Shown: in pieces, positions 1-8,916 of the stretch | Numbering within the stretch: the stretch's first letter is position 1 | How the letters are laid out: each line of letters opens with the position of its first letter | Source of the DNA: JBDKJS01 sp039806065 | GTDB taxonomy: Bacteria > Bacteroidota > Bacteroidia > AKYH767-A > 2013-40CM-41-45 | Direction: 5' to 3' | NCBI GenBank assembly: GCA_039806065.1 | Contig: JBDKJS010000186.1 | Location: 1 to 24,528 of the forward strand | DNA: 24,528 bases | Notes under the pieces: generated by a model | What the model was told of the DNA's origin: nothing | Database searches by the model: none | The model's input: the letters and a program-made list of their open reading frames with translations, nothing else | Made by a program: the position numbers and the translations under genes

Positions 1-1760
1 AGATGCTATCGCCATCTACATCATAATCATTACATATCAAGCAGCCTATTACCGTTACATTTACTGCTGTATGCGTTACATCAACATTGGCTACCGGGGC
101 TATATTGCTACTGTCAGTTGAGGGTTGTGGAATTACTGTTATCCATACCGTGGCGCTATCACATAGGCTTGGATTATTATTGTCGCAAATGGCATAGGTG
201 AAGAAATCTAACCCTATGAATCCGGATGAAGGTGTATAAAAATAACTACCATCCGCGTTGATAGTCACCGTGCCATTGGACGGATTAATGATAGGAGTAG
301 TATTGATAAAAATTAAATTTCCATCGATGTCAAAATCATTGGTAACAGCAATACCACTAATGCTAGTATTAATGTACGTAACATTAAAATCATCATTAGC
401 CTGAGGTGGGTCATTGACAGGGCCAATGTTGATGATGACCATTGCTGTGTCGCACGTTATTGGTAAACCATTATCGCAAACTTGATAAACAAGTGTATCA
501 GTTCCTTGGAAATTAGGAATGGGATCGTAAGTAATAGCTCCTGTAATCGTATCAACAGTAACTGTGCCGAATGATGGAGGATCAATAATTACAATACTTG
601 CGGTATCAATATCATTTTCAACATCTAAATCATTATCGAGGATAGAAATGGTGATTGGAAAATCTTCAGATGTTAAAGCTGTATCGAGATTTGCAACTAT
701 AGGATCATTAATACAATTTATAGTTAAATAAACTGTTGCCTGAGCACATAACGCTGGAGTTTGCTCATCGCAAATTTCATACACGAATTGATCAATGCCA
801 CAATAGTTGCTGTTGGGGGTATATAAAAATGTTCCATCATTGTTGAGTGTCAATATTCCATTTTGAGGTCCGCTGATAGGTGAAGTATTTATGATCAAGC
901 TATCACTATCAGGATCAATATCATTGTCTAATAATTGTCCAGTGATTGGGATATCTTCATTTGTATTGTAAGCATCATCGCCTGCAAAAGGGGGGTTGTT
1001 TCCATTACTTGGAATAGGCTGATCAATGCTAATGATAAGGCTTGCAGTATCGCAAAGTACTGGTGAGCCGTTGTCGCAAATTTCATAAATGAGTGTATCA
1101 TTGCCTACGAATCCATTATTTGGCACATAGGTATAAGATCCATTTGCATTAATGGTGATTGACCCATTGGCTGGCTGGACAATTGGGTTCGTATTAATCA
1201 AAATTGAATCTCCATCAATATCAAAATCATTACAAATTACACAACCATTCACAGGTAAATTTATTAAAGTATGGGTCACATCATTGTTTGCGGTTGGGGG
1301 TAAGTTGTTCAGTGTATTGCTTGGTTGATCAATAACTGTAATGATTACCTGAGCAGTATCGCACTCTGAAGGCGAACCATTATCACAAATGATGTACGTA
1401 AAAGAATCTACACCTATGAATCCAGTATTGGGTGTATAAGTATAGGAGCCATCAAGATTAACAATTACTGAGCCATTGCTGGGTGTAATAAATGGAGAAG
1501 TATTTACGGCAATTGAATCTCCTTCCAAATCATAGTCATTGGTCAGCATATTTCCATTAACAGAAGTATTCAGATAGGTATTGTTCAAATCGTTGTTGGC
1601 TATTGGAGGATCATTGATCGGACTTACTAAAATGATGACATAAGCTGTATCACATGCAATCGGTAAACCAAAGTCACATACTTGATAAAGAATAGTATCC
1701 ACCCCAACAAAATTAGGATCAGGTGTGTAAGTAACTAACCCTGTGATGGTATCTATGGTA
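1..1760 (-). repeat. Higher-order repeat: a four-unit cadherin-like block repeated at 1200 bp
   Basis: Positions 1 to about 560 align with 1201 to about 1760 at a constant offset of exactly 1200 bp (400 codons). Matching landmarks include the segment at 462 with 1662, the CDxG motif at 181 with 1381, and the acidic segment at 5-33 with 1205-1233. After about 600 the offset shifts to 1197, which indicates a small indel. In protein the same order of four distinguishable unit types recurs, for example the VDTITG...TYxPxPNFxG unit followed by the unit ending in DVTHT and then the unit with GCxICND. A block of four domains was therefore duplicated as one piece and then diverged. Confidence 0.8.
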
Positions 1761-4700
1761 GCACTTCCATTTTGAATGCTTATCACAGATATGCTAGCGG
1801 TATCAAGACCTTCTATATCAAAATCATTGACTAGTACATCAAAAGTAACTGGTGTATCTTCTATGGTATTTACTGAGTCTTGGTTGGCTATGGGTAGGTC
1901 ATTATTAGTAGTCACTATAATAAAGATGGTGTCATAGACACAAAGGGCTGGCAAGGGTAATCCACTATCACAAATGTTCACTACTACTGTATCAAATCCA
2001 AAGAAATTTGAATCTGGGGTATAGATATAACTACCGTCACTATTTATACTTATAGTTCCGTTTGATGGTGAAACTACTAGTACTGTATCTATTACCAATG
2101 TAGTTCCCTCTATTGGATCGCTATCGCCTGCATCGGTTAGATCGCCTCCTATGGGTGTGTCTTCTGGTGTGGTGATGGTTTCATTATCTACTACGGGGGG
2201 ATCGTTGACCGGTGTTACGGTGATGAAGATCGTATCGTTTATACATAGTGCTGGTAGCGGTGTGCCTTGATCGCATACACTTACTATCACCGTATCTAAT
2301 CCATTGTAATTAGCTGTAGGGGTATAAGTATAAGTGCCATTGCTATTTACTATGATGCTGCCATGTGCTGGTCCACTTATTGGAGTTGTAATGGTTACCA
2401 AGGTGGTGCCATCTATTGGATCGCTATCGCCTGCATCGGTTACATCGCCTCCTATAGGTGTGTCTTCTGGTGTGGTGATGGTTTCATTATCTACTACAGG
2501 GGGATCGTTGACCGGTGTTACGGTGATGAATACTATTGCAGTATCACATAATTGCGGACTACCATTATCACACGCTGTATAAATAAATTGATCACTACCA
2601 CTGAAATTAGAACTTGGTGTATAATTGAATGTCCCATTGCTATTTAAAACCAGAACTCCATTCGTAGTAGTAGTTTGTACGGTAAAAGTCAATGGGTCAC
2701 TATCAGGATCATTATCATTGCCGCTTATAGTGTTACTTAACAAGACATCCTCGCTAGTTGAAAAAGAATTACTATTTGCAGTAGGTGCACAATTGATAGA
2801 AGTTAGTTGAACGGTATCCTTGCTTGCATTACAAGGTGCACTTGAAATGGTCCATTCAAATAGAATTGTATTATTGGCAATATTTGGAATTCCCGTTACA
2901 GGCGAAATGGCTGAACCGGGGCTTGTAACCGTTGCGCTTCCTGAAACTACAGCCCAACTTCCTACACCAATCGTAGGTGTTATTGCATTTAACGTTGCCG
3001 TACTCTGACCCTTACATTGAGATAAATCTATTCCTGCATTGGCTGTAGATGGCAATGGACTGAATCTAATGATAACTTGATCGCTTGTTGAAGGGCAAGG
3101 TGAATTACTAATTGTCCACTGCAAGGTATACGTACTACCTAATACTCCGTTAAAACCAGTAGATGGGTTACTGGCACTGATAAATGTTCCGCCTGTTCCG
3201 CTTATAATGGTCCATAAGCCTGTTCCTGTGGTTGGGGTATTTGCATTAAGTGTTGTTGCCGTTTGGCCACAAAGTGATAATCCGGTCTGATCAATGCCTG
3301 CACTAGCTGTGGTTGGGTTGCCTGCTATGGTTACAATAATATCATCCGTAGTATTAGGGCAGGGGCTACTGACAATTGTCCACCTGAATGTATAGGTTCC
3401 TACTGTAAGATTAGTAACATTTGTGGTACCTGCATTTACGTTTGCAAAGCTAGGAACCGATGGCCCGGAAACTAATGTCCAAGTTCCGGTTCCACCTCCT
3501 AAAGGATTATTGCCACTTAATACGGTAGAGGTAACATTACAGAGAGACTGATCAGGTCCAGCTGCCGCTGGCACTTCGTTGAAAATAGTTACTTCATCGA
3601 TAGAGCTAACACAACCTCCATTGCTTATAGTCCATCGATATACATAGGTACCCGTAACCATTCCACTTAACACAGCCGCTGGATTACTTGAACTGCTGAT
3701 ACTTGGGGTATTTGGTCCTGACTGTCGGGTCCAAGCTCCTGTGCCAAAAGTTGGTGTATTGCCGGCTAGCGTTGTGGTTGTTCCATTGCAAATTTTAATG
3801 TCCGTACCGGCATTGGCTGTTGTTGGAGGTTGGTTTACGATAATTTGCATATCGTCAGTGCTACTACAACCGCCTCCAGATACCGACCATCTCAAGACAT
3901 AGGTTCCTGGAATCAAATTTGAAATAGTTGCTCCTGTTGTTCCTTGTGCAGTAATGGTAGAAGTATTGGGGCCACTTACTTGACTCCATGATCCAGTTTG
4001 TAATCCACTCAACACATTTCCTAAAACGGTGGTTGAGGTAACTTGACAAATTGTTTGATCAGATCCAGCATTTGCAGATCGTCTTACGGTTATTAATAAA
4101 GTATCCGTAGATGAGCTACACCCTCCGCTACTGATTGTCCATACCAAAGTATAAGTTCCAGTTTGTAAATTAGTAAGCGTTGCAGTTGGTGAGGTAATGG
4201 ATGAAAATGTTGGATTATTGGGTCCTGTTATCATTTGCCAATTTCCAAGACCACTAGTGGGTGTATTGGCCGCTAAGGTGGTGGTACTACTATTACACAC
4301 AGCTATATCTGTTCCTGCTGCGGCAGTGGTGGGAGGTAGCGTAACCGATAGTATGACGGTATCTCTCACTGTTGGACAACCACCATTGGTGATGTTCCAA
4401 GAAAGTGAATAACTGCCTGTCGTTAAACCAGAAACTGTACTTGTGGGACTATTGACATTTGTTATGGTCACAGGAGCTCCACTTTCTAAAACCCAAGTAC
4501 CAGTACCAGGAGTGGCTGCGTTAGCAGCTAGCGTTGCAACTGTTCCACACACATTTTGATCGATCCCCGCATTTGAAGTCAATGTTGGCGACACAGTTAC
4601 CAAAACTGTATCACTTGGTGATTGACATCCGCTTTTAGTAAATGTCCAAATGAACCGATAGGTGCCACTGCCAAGCCCACTTGCAGTAGCAGTGGGAGAA

Positions 4701-6784
4701 TTTGCATTTGAAAATGTAATGCCAGCAGCTGGAATCACAGACCAAGTTCCTGTTGTACCTGCAGGCGATGCAGTATTTCCTGCTAATACGACTGAAGTTG
4801 TTCCGCTCGATAAACACCTATCTGTTCCAGCAGAAGGAGTACCAGCTCCTTGTGTAGCAGTAGTGGTGACTAAGGCAGTGTTGGCACTTGAAGTACAAGC
4901 ATTGGCAATTGTCCAAGTAAAAGTATATACTGTGCTTGCAGCTAAGCCTGAGGCTATGGCATTAGGGGCGTTTGCATTATTGAATGTTACTCCAGCTGAT
5001 GGGCTCACTGTCCATGTACCGGTTTGGCCACTTCCTGGAGTATTGCCTGCTAATTGAACCGGTGAATTAAAGCATACATTTTGGTCTAAGCCTGCATTGG
5101 CAGCTGTTACACTCCCACCGGCTACCCTAATTAGTACGTTGTCATATCTAAATCCGCATGATACACCATTGGTAATGATCCATCTGAAAAAATAATCTCC
5201 TGGAATTAGCCCACTCACTGCTGTATTCCTTAATAGCGGATTTGCAATGGTGGCAGCATTTGGACCACTTCCCTGATACCAAAATCCAGTTCCTGATGAG
5301 GGGTTACTTCCTAATAGGGTGGTACTGGTAACGTTACATGCTAATATTTGATCTGAACCGGCATTAGAACTTGATGGTGGTGTACTTACTCGAATGGTTA
5401 ATTGTGCAACTTGTGATGAGCATGAATTGGTTGCAATCAATTGATAGACATAAGTACCAGCTACCATACCTGAAAAAGTGTAGTTGATGGTACTTCCACT
5501 TTGATTATTACTTGTAGAAGGCGTATTAGGACCGCTGATAAAAATAACACTAGCACTAAATCCTGATGTACTTCCTGAAGTAACTATGGATAAAGGTACG
5601 GTAACAGAGGTAGTGCCGCAGGTTAAGGTTGTGTCGCGTGCTGATGGAGATAGGCTATAAGAAGCATTGTACCGAATATTATAACTACCGCTGCTAGAAC
5701 AGGTGCCTTTGGTTTTAGTATAAGTAAAAGTATAATTTGATGTTCCGTTAAGTCCTGTTACCAATGTAGAAGGGCTGGTAGGAGAAACAATGGTAGGTCC
5801 TGCGGGGCCACTTGTTTGTGTCCAAAGTACTGTCTCGCCTGCAAGAAGCGATGTTCCGTTTAAACTCACGGAAGTTCGGCCGTCACAAAACACTTGTGTG
5901 TTGCCTCCCACATTCAATGAAGCATCAATATTGGTTACCGTTACTATTACTTGGTCGCTACCTGTTAAACACGGCCCGCTCACATTCCACTGCAGCGTAT
6001 AGGTTCCAGGAACTAAGTTTCCTAACGATGAAGTGGCACTGGTAATGTTTCCAAAAACTGGCGTATTAGGTCCACTTATAAAAGACCATACTCCTGACTG
6101 CGGTGATATTCCCGGGTCTGAACCAGATAAGGTGGTGCTGTTGCCCGAACAGGCTACTGTAATATCACTACCCGCTGTAACGCTATTGGGAGCTAATATT
6201 GAAATACTCATCGTATCGCGTAGCACACAAGCACCGGACGATATTGACCATACCAATACCTTTACTCCATTGGAACTAATGGTAACATTTGAAGTAGCAC
6301 TATTTGCATTCGCAAAACTAACTCCGCCTCCACTAGCTACTGTCCATGTACCTGTTGATCCTGGCCCTGCCGCATTAGCTGCTAGTGTAAAAGTTCCTGT
6401 GCTGCAATTTTGTTGATCTGGTCCTGCTGCGGGTGTTATTAATGCTGCTTGAGCGGTAACTGAAACATTGTCTGTTACCCTAATTCCATCTTGACATGTT
6501 GCCTGAAATTGGAACACGCCTACTCCTCCTGCTAGACCCAATATTTGTGTAGTCTGAGCATTGGGGCTTACAATTGTTGCTGGAGGCCCACTTAGTTGCA
6601 CCCAATAATAATTAGGATTAGCTGCAAACAAACCTGCTGTTGAGCCGGTAATGGTAAATACAGCATTGGCACAGACAGTAGTATCAACCCCTGCATTAAC
6701 AGTACAATTTTGGCTACTGGCACTGAGGAATCCAGTCAAGAATACTAATAAAGAGGAGGCAAATCGTAGTATATATTTACACAT
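1..6784 (-). CDS. Giant secreted multi-repeat surface protein (PKD/Ig-like plus cadherin-like units), 3' end outside window
   Basis: The minus-strand reading frame opens at the ATG at 6784-6782 and is in the same frame at the left edge, giving 2261 complete codons. The N-terminus is a signal peptide: MCK, then a hydrophobic stretch ending SASSQ, with mature protein probably from residue 25 or 26. Residues about 26-1330 hold about 15 units of 80-95 residues with the pattern AGxDQxxC, GTGxW, SGP, GTYxxxWTIS, CxxxxDxV, typical of PKD/Ig-like domains in Bacteroidota adhesins. From about residue 1330 come cadherin-like units of about 100 residues with PVNDPP, EDTP, DxDxDS, NGTxxYTP and a CD(N/Q)G...(L/P)xCD motif. 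The likely role is adhesion or an extended cell-surface or extracellular structure; acidic DxD motifs suggest calcium binding. Secretion by T9SS is inferred from the organism type, because the C-terminal sorting domain would lie beyond the left edge. Architecture is certain; exact role is not known. Confidence 0.9.
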   Translation of the reverse strand, partial: MCKYILRFASSLLVFLTGFLSASSQNCTVNAGVDTTVCANAVFTITGSTAGLFAANPNYYWVQLSGPPATIVSPNAQTTQILGLAGGVGVFQFQATCQDGIRVTDNVSVTAQAALITPAAGPDQQNCSTGTFTLAANAAGPGSTGTWTVASGGGVSFANANSATSNVTISSNGVKVLVWSISSGACVLRDTMSISILAPNSVTAGSDITVACSGNSTTLSGSDPGISPQSGVWSFISGPNTPVFGNITSATSSLGNLVPGTYTLQWNVSGPCLTGSDQVIVTVTNIDASLNVGGNTQVFCDGRTSVSLNGTSLLAGETVLWTQTSGPAGPTIVSPTSPSTLVTGLNGTSNYTFTYTKTKGTCSSSGSYNIRYNASYSLSPSARDTTLTCGTTSVTVPLSIVTSGSTSGFSASVIFISGPNTPSTSNNQSGSTINYTFSGMVAGTYVYQLIATNSCSSQVAQLTIRVSTPPSSSNAGSDQILACNVTSTTLLGSNPSSGTGFWYQGSGPNAATIANPLLRNTAVSGLIPGDYFFRWIITNGVSCGFRYDNVLIRVAGGSVTAANAGLDQNVCFNSPVQLAGNTPGSGQTGTWTVSPSAGVTFNNANAPNAIASGLAASTVYTFTWTIANACTSSANTALVTTTATQGAGTPSAGTDRCLSSGTTSVVLAGNTASPAGTTGTWSVIPAAGITFSNANSPTATASGLGSGTYRFIWTFTKSGCQSPSDTVLVTVSPTLTSNAGIDQNVCGTVATLAANAATPGTGTWVLESGAPVTITNVNSPTSTVSGLTTGSYSLSWNITNGGCPTVRDTVILSVTLPPTTAAAGTDIAVCNSSTTTLAANTPTSGLGNWQMITGPNNPTFSSITSPTATLTNLQTGTYTLVWTISSGGCSSSTDTLLITVRRSANAGSDQTICQVTSTTVLGNVLSGLQTGSWSQVSGPNTSTITAQGTTGATISNLIPGTYVLRWSVSGGGCSSTDDMQIIVNQPPTTANAGTDIKICNGTTTTLAGNTPTFGTGAWTRQSGPNTPSISSSSNPAAVLSGMVTGTYVYRWTISNGGCVSSIDEVTIFNEVPAAAGPDQSLCNVTSTVLSGNNPLGGGTGTWTLVSGPSVPSFANVNAGTTNVTNLTVGTYTFRWTIVSSPCPNTTDDIIVTIAGNPTTASAGIDQTGLSLCGQTATTLNANTPTTGTGLWTIISGTGGTFISASNPSTGFNGVLGSTYTLQWTISNSPCPSTSDQVIIRFSPLPSTANAGIDLSQCKGQSTATLNAITPTIGVGSWAVVSGSATVTSPGSAISPVTGIPNIANNTILFEWTISSAPCNASKDTVQLTSINCAPTANSNSFSTSEDVLLSNTISGNDNDPDSDPLTFTVQTTTTNGVLVLNSNGTFNYTPSSNFSGSDQFIYTACDNGSPQLCDTAIVFITVTPVNDPPVVDNETITTPEDTPIGGDVTDAGDSDPIDGTTLVTITTPISGPAHGSIIVNSNGTYTYTPTANYNGLDTVIVSVCDQGTPLPALCINDTIFITVTPVNDPPVVDNETITTPEDTPIGGDLTDAGDSDPIEGTTLVIDTVLVVSPSNGTISINSDGSYIYTPDSNFFGFDTVVVNICDSGLPLPALCVYDTIFIIVTTNNDLPIANQDSVNTIEDTPVTFDVLVNDFDIEGLDTASISVISIQNGSATIDTITGLVTYTPDPNFVGVDTILYQVCDFGLPIACDTAYVIILVSPINDPPIANNDLNNTYLNTSVNGNMLTNDYDLEGDSIAVNTSPFITPSNGSVIVNLDGSYTYTPNTGFIGVDSFTYIICDNGSPSECDTAQVIITVIDQPSNTLNNLPPTANNDVTHTLINLPVNGCVICNDFDIDGDSILINTNPIVQPANGSITINANGSYTYVPNNGFVGNDTLIYEICDNGSPVLCDTASLIISIDQPIPSNGNNPPFAGDDAYNTNEDIPITGQLLDNDIDPDSDSLIINTSPISGPQNGILTLNNDGTFLYTPNSNYCGIDQFVYEICDEQTPALCAQATVYLTINCINDPIVANLDTALTSEDFPITISILDNDLDVENDIDTASIVIIDPPSFGTVTVDTITGAITYDPIPNFQGTDTLVYQVCDNGLPITCDTAMVIINIGPVNDPPQANDDFNVTYINTSISGIAVTNDFDIDGNLIFINTTPIINPSNGTVTINADGSYFYTPSSGFIGLDFFTYAICDNNNPSLCDSATVWITVIPQPSTDSSNIAPVANVDVTHTAVNVTVIGCLICNDYDVDGDSI
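2111..2530 (-). repeat. Near-identical 117-bp direct repeat at 303-bp offset
   Basis: Positions 2111-2227 and 2414-2530 differ at only three bases over 117 bp. Both encode the linker and first strands of adjacent cadherin-like units (VNDPPVVDNE, ITTPEDTPIGGD, DAGDSDPI). The offset of 303 bp is 101 codons, so the frame is kept. The flanking parts of the same two units are clearly diverged, so the identity is local. Recent gene conversion or slippage between neighbouring units is the likely cause. Confidence 0.9.
2796..6709 (-). repeat. Array of about 15 PKD/Ig-like protein repeats
   Basis: This is the first repeat array of the giant protein, about residues 26-1330. Unit landmarks (the GTGxW-type tryptophan) fall near 6350, 6090, 5825, 5550, 5280, 5017, 4747, 4495, 4237, 3988, 3735, 3482, 3212 and 2953, a period of roughly 250-270 bp; an additional first unit lies at about 6480-6709. 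The units are well diverged in DNA. Most carry two cysteines, one just after the AGxDQ motif and one about 20 residues before the unit end, which suggests one disulfide per domain (inferred). Confidence 0.8.
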
Positions 6785-7130
6785 ATAGAATTATTTATCG
6801 CAGAACATACAAATAAAACTAATTGCAAAATTGTACGATTAGTGAATTTTATAACTTATGAACACTGTGTTGTCAATCAAGTCACTACAAAAAAGCTCTA
6901 GGCCCTTTGACAATAGCATTGTAATTTCAAGTTATAGATTATCATTTTAATCATATTGGATAGCAATTGATAATTAAATTCTTTATGGTTGGGCAATGCA
7001 TATTAAAAGAGCAAATCTTTGATCTAGTGCTTTGTTTACTAAAATCAAAAAAGGCCATCCTAAGTTAGGACGGCCTTTTTATCATACTTGATTTTATACT
7101 TTACAGAAAATATTGAACTGCTATTTGCAC
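6785..7130. other. Intergenic region upstream of the giant gene
   Basis: This 346-bp stretch has no coding potential that I can support. It contains a strong intrinsic terminator at 7047-7080 for the lipoprotein gene to its right. It must also carry the promoter of the giant gene. The only candidate I see is the minus-strand octamer TTTATTTG at 6817-6810, one base off the TAnnTTTG consensus and without a good -33 TTTG at the usual distance, so I do not call it as a separate feature. The rest is AT-rich with only very short inverted repeats. Confidence 0.6.
7047..7080 (-). terminator. Intrinsic terminator after the OmpA/TPR lipoprotein gene
   Basis: An inverted repeat pairs AAAAAGGCC (7048-7056) with GGCCTTTTT (7072-7080), continuing after one mismatch with TCCTA and TAGGA around a 3-base loop. 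Read on the minus strand it ends in a run of six T. It lies about 50 bp past the stop codon at 7131 and separates this gene from the giant gene. The structure is nearly symmetric and could act in both directions. Confidence 0.85.
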
Positions 7131-8867
7131 TTAGTTAATAACTGCTTTAAAGGCTGCATCATTCATCCACTTAATAAACTCACGATCTTCCTTGGCCTGT
7201 TGCTTCATGGCGCCTTCTTTAGCAATACTGCTGGTTAAATTACTGATTACTCCTGCTGTATCTCCTTTTCTAGCAGCTATAATGGCCTTTAAGTACAAGC
7301 CTCTTGCACTGTCTTTATCTGAACTGGCATCAATGGTTGCCAAAGCTCCATCTTTATCGCCTGCAAGTAATTTTGCAAGAGCAGCATTGTAAGTATTAGC
7401 GGTGCCAACATTACTAACAGCGCTGCTGTAATTTCCATTTTTTATATCTAGGATCGCTCTATTTAAGCCAGTAGCAGCATCATTTCCAGCACTAGCATAC
7501 ATTTCTGATGCCTTTGCACGATCACCTTTTTTAGAATAACAAGCACCTAAATTATTTTTCACAATTGCATTACTAGCATTAAGCTGATCTGCTTTTACAA
7601 ACTGAGCCATGGCTTCATCTGTTTTGCCTTGAGCAAATAAGATCATTCCATAATTATTTGATGTTCTCCAATCTTGAGGATAAATCCTTGCTGCACTACT
7701 GTATACATTGGCTTGAGTTGAGATATCAGTAGTAAGCGTTGCTGCATAAAGTAATTCTTCTACATTTAAACTATCTGGAGCTGCTGCTGCCAATCTTGTA
7801 ATTTCAGCATCACTTTTTCCTACTTTATCTATTCCTATTGTTACAGCTGACCTTCTTAACTTAGGCAATACATTTTCAGCAATTTCTTCATAGGCCATTC
7901 CCATTTTCTTGATTTCCATTTCACGAGCTTCAGGATCACTATTTGATGATACAATCCTTAGAATCATATCCTTTTGTGCCATTCCACTATTTTGCATTTC
8001 ATTCTTGAAACCTTCCCAATCTTCTGAAGTGCTGTTAAGCGTATAATTCTCTTTAGCTAAACCGATTTTGCTCTTTGCTTTTTTAAATTGAGACATTAAA
8101 TACTTGCTAGCATTTTCAGCTCTATTGCCTGATAGTGGAGTATTTATTCTTTCGGCTCCATCAGGACTGGCATAACCCATAATGTTGATTCCTTTAAACA
8201 AATAATTAACTGTGTCTTTAGCGATGGCCTTCAAAACACTATCCATAGATGCCATTTGAGATTTATTATTAAGGCCAATTTTTTTCATTGCGAAGCCGTT
8301 GCTTACACCACTCTGGTTGATTGGGAAATAAATGGTGGCTGCATAGTTTGCAGGGGTTATGCGTTGAAAAGCGTCTTTTCCAATCAGTGTGATTTCATCA
8401 CTAGCAACTAACAATGGAGTCACAATGGTGCCATCTGCTATTTTCATAGAACCCAAATCTTTTGACTTGGTTCCTTTCATACCCATCGCTTTTACCATTA
8501 CATCTGCCACCTTCATATCAGCATTGTATGCCACCTTTGAAGTGTAATTAAAACTTCCACCCGCCTTGTAATTAATCTTATTACCTGAAGTGATTGATTT
8601 TTCTCCTACGTTGGTCACACTTTTGAATGGATGCTCTTGCGTTCCTTTAATATAGGGTGTAACTGTTGCATCTACTTTTTTTGCAAAATATTTTGCCGGG
8701 TAGTTTCCCTTCACGGTGATGGCTACACTATCGCCATGCATTTCTAAAGGATTAGGGCTAACTTCATAAGTAACTTTTGAAAAGTTTTTGGCCATCTTGC
8801 CTAAACCATTACAGCCGACTAAAGCTACAGAAACTAATGCAATGGGTAAAAATTTCGTGATTTTCAT
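7131..8867 (-). CDS. Envelope lipoprotein with OmpA-like and TPR segments
   Basis: 578 residues. A lipoprotein signal peptide ends in the lipobox LVGC (16-19). No acidic export signal follows the cysteine, so a periplasm-facing location is likelier than the cell surface (inferred). Residues 30-180 look like beta-rich domains. Residues 220-345 resemble an OmpA-like fold, with GYASPDG at 231-237 and LSGNRA at 245-250, followed by DWEGF and a helical segment of the type seen in Bacteroidota DUF3868-like proteins. Two tetratricopeptide repeats lie at about 401-460, followed by further helical repeats. OmpA-like domains usually bind peptidoglycan and TPRs bind proteins, so a scaffold between outer membrane and wall is plausible, but I know no specific function. 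The gene stands alone, with its own promoter (8909-8916) and terminator. Confidence 0.8.
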   Translation of the reverse strand: MKITKFLPIALVSVALVGCNGLGKMAKNFSKVTYEVSPNPLEMHGDSVAITVKGNYPAKYFAKKVDATVTPYIKGTQEHPFKSVTNVGEKSITSGNKINYKAGGSFNYTSKVAYNADMKVADVMVKAMGMKGTKSKDLGSMKIADGTIVTPLLVASDEITLIGKDAFQRITPANYAATIYFPINQSGVSNGFAMKKIGLNNKSQMASMDSVLKAIAKDTVNYLFKGINIMGYASPDGAERINTPLSGNRAENASKYLMSQFKKAKSKIGLAKENYTLNSTSEDWEGFKNEMQNSGMAQKDMILRIVSSNSDPEAREMEIKKMGMAYEEIAENVLPKLRRSAVTIGIDKVGKSDAEITRLAAAAPDSLNVEELLYAATLTTDISTQANVYSSAARIYPQDWRTSNNYGMILFAQGKTDEAMAQFVKADQLNASNAIVKNNLGACYSKKGDRAKASEMYASAGNDAATGLNRAILDIKNGNYSSAVSNVGTANTYNAALAKLLAGDKDGALATIDASSDKDSARGLYLKAIIAARKGDTAGVISNLTSSIAKEGAMKQQAKEDREFIKWMNDAAFKAVIN

Positions 8868-8908
8868 TCTTAAAATTTGGTTAATTTTTATTAAGGTGAA
8901 TAAGGGCG

Positions 8909-8916
8909 CAAAGATG
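8909..8916 (-). promoter_or_regulatory. Putative -7 promoter box for the OmpA/TPR lipoprotein gene
   Basis: The minus strand reads CATCTTTG followed by CGCCC, one base from the Bacteroidota -7 consensus TAnnTTTG. It lies 41 bp before the ATG at 8867. There is no clear TTTG at the -33 position; that region is a T-rich run. Confidence 0.45.

Larger units (their letters stand above)
1..2795 (-). repeat. Array of about 9 cadherin-like protein repeats
   Basis: This is the second repeat array of the giant protein, from about residue 1331 to the left edge. The CDxG...CD landmark falls near 2566, 2270, 1966, 1672, 1380, 1072, 766, 472 and 182, a period of 290-308 bp. Units contain PVNDPP or a variant, a TSEDxP or TPEDTP strand, an acidic NDxDxxxDS stretch and NGTxxYTPxxxFxGxD. 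These match bacterial cadherin-like/Ig-like domains. Each unit carries a cysteine pair about 8-10 residues apart. The array continues past the window edge. Confidence 0.8.

Noticed and set aside
2111..2530. Possible CRISPR-like or mobile repeat
   Set aside because: The two copies are in-frame coding segments with a 101-codon offset inside one protein. There is no short palindromic repeat or spacer pattern.
4662..5057. Plus-strand open frame of 131 codons
   Set aside because: It lies antisense to the repeat array of the giant gene. Its Val/Ala/Pro-rich sequence is what a reversed Ig-like repeat produces, and similar antisense frames recur through the array (for example 6033-6416 and 2334-2582).
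6810..6817. Promoter box for the giant gene (TTTATTTG on the minus strand)
   Set aside because: One mismatch to the -7 consensus and no -33 element at the proper distance; chance matches are common in AT-rich DNA.
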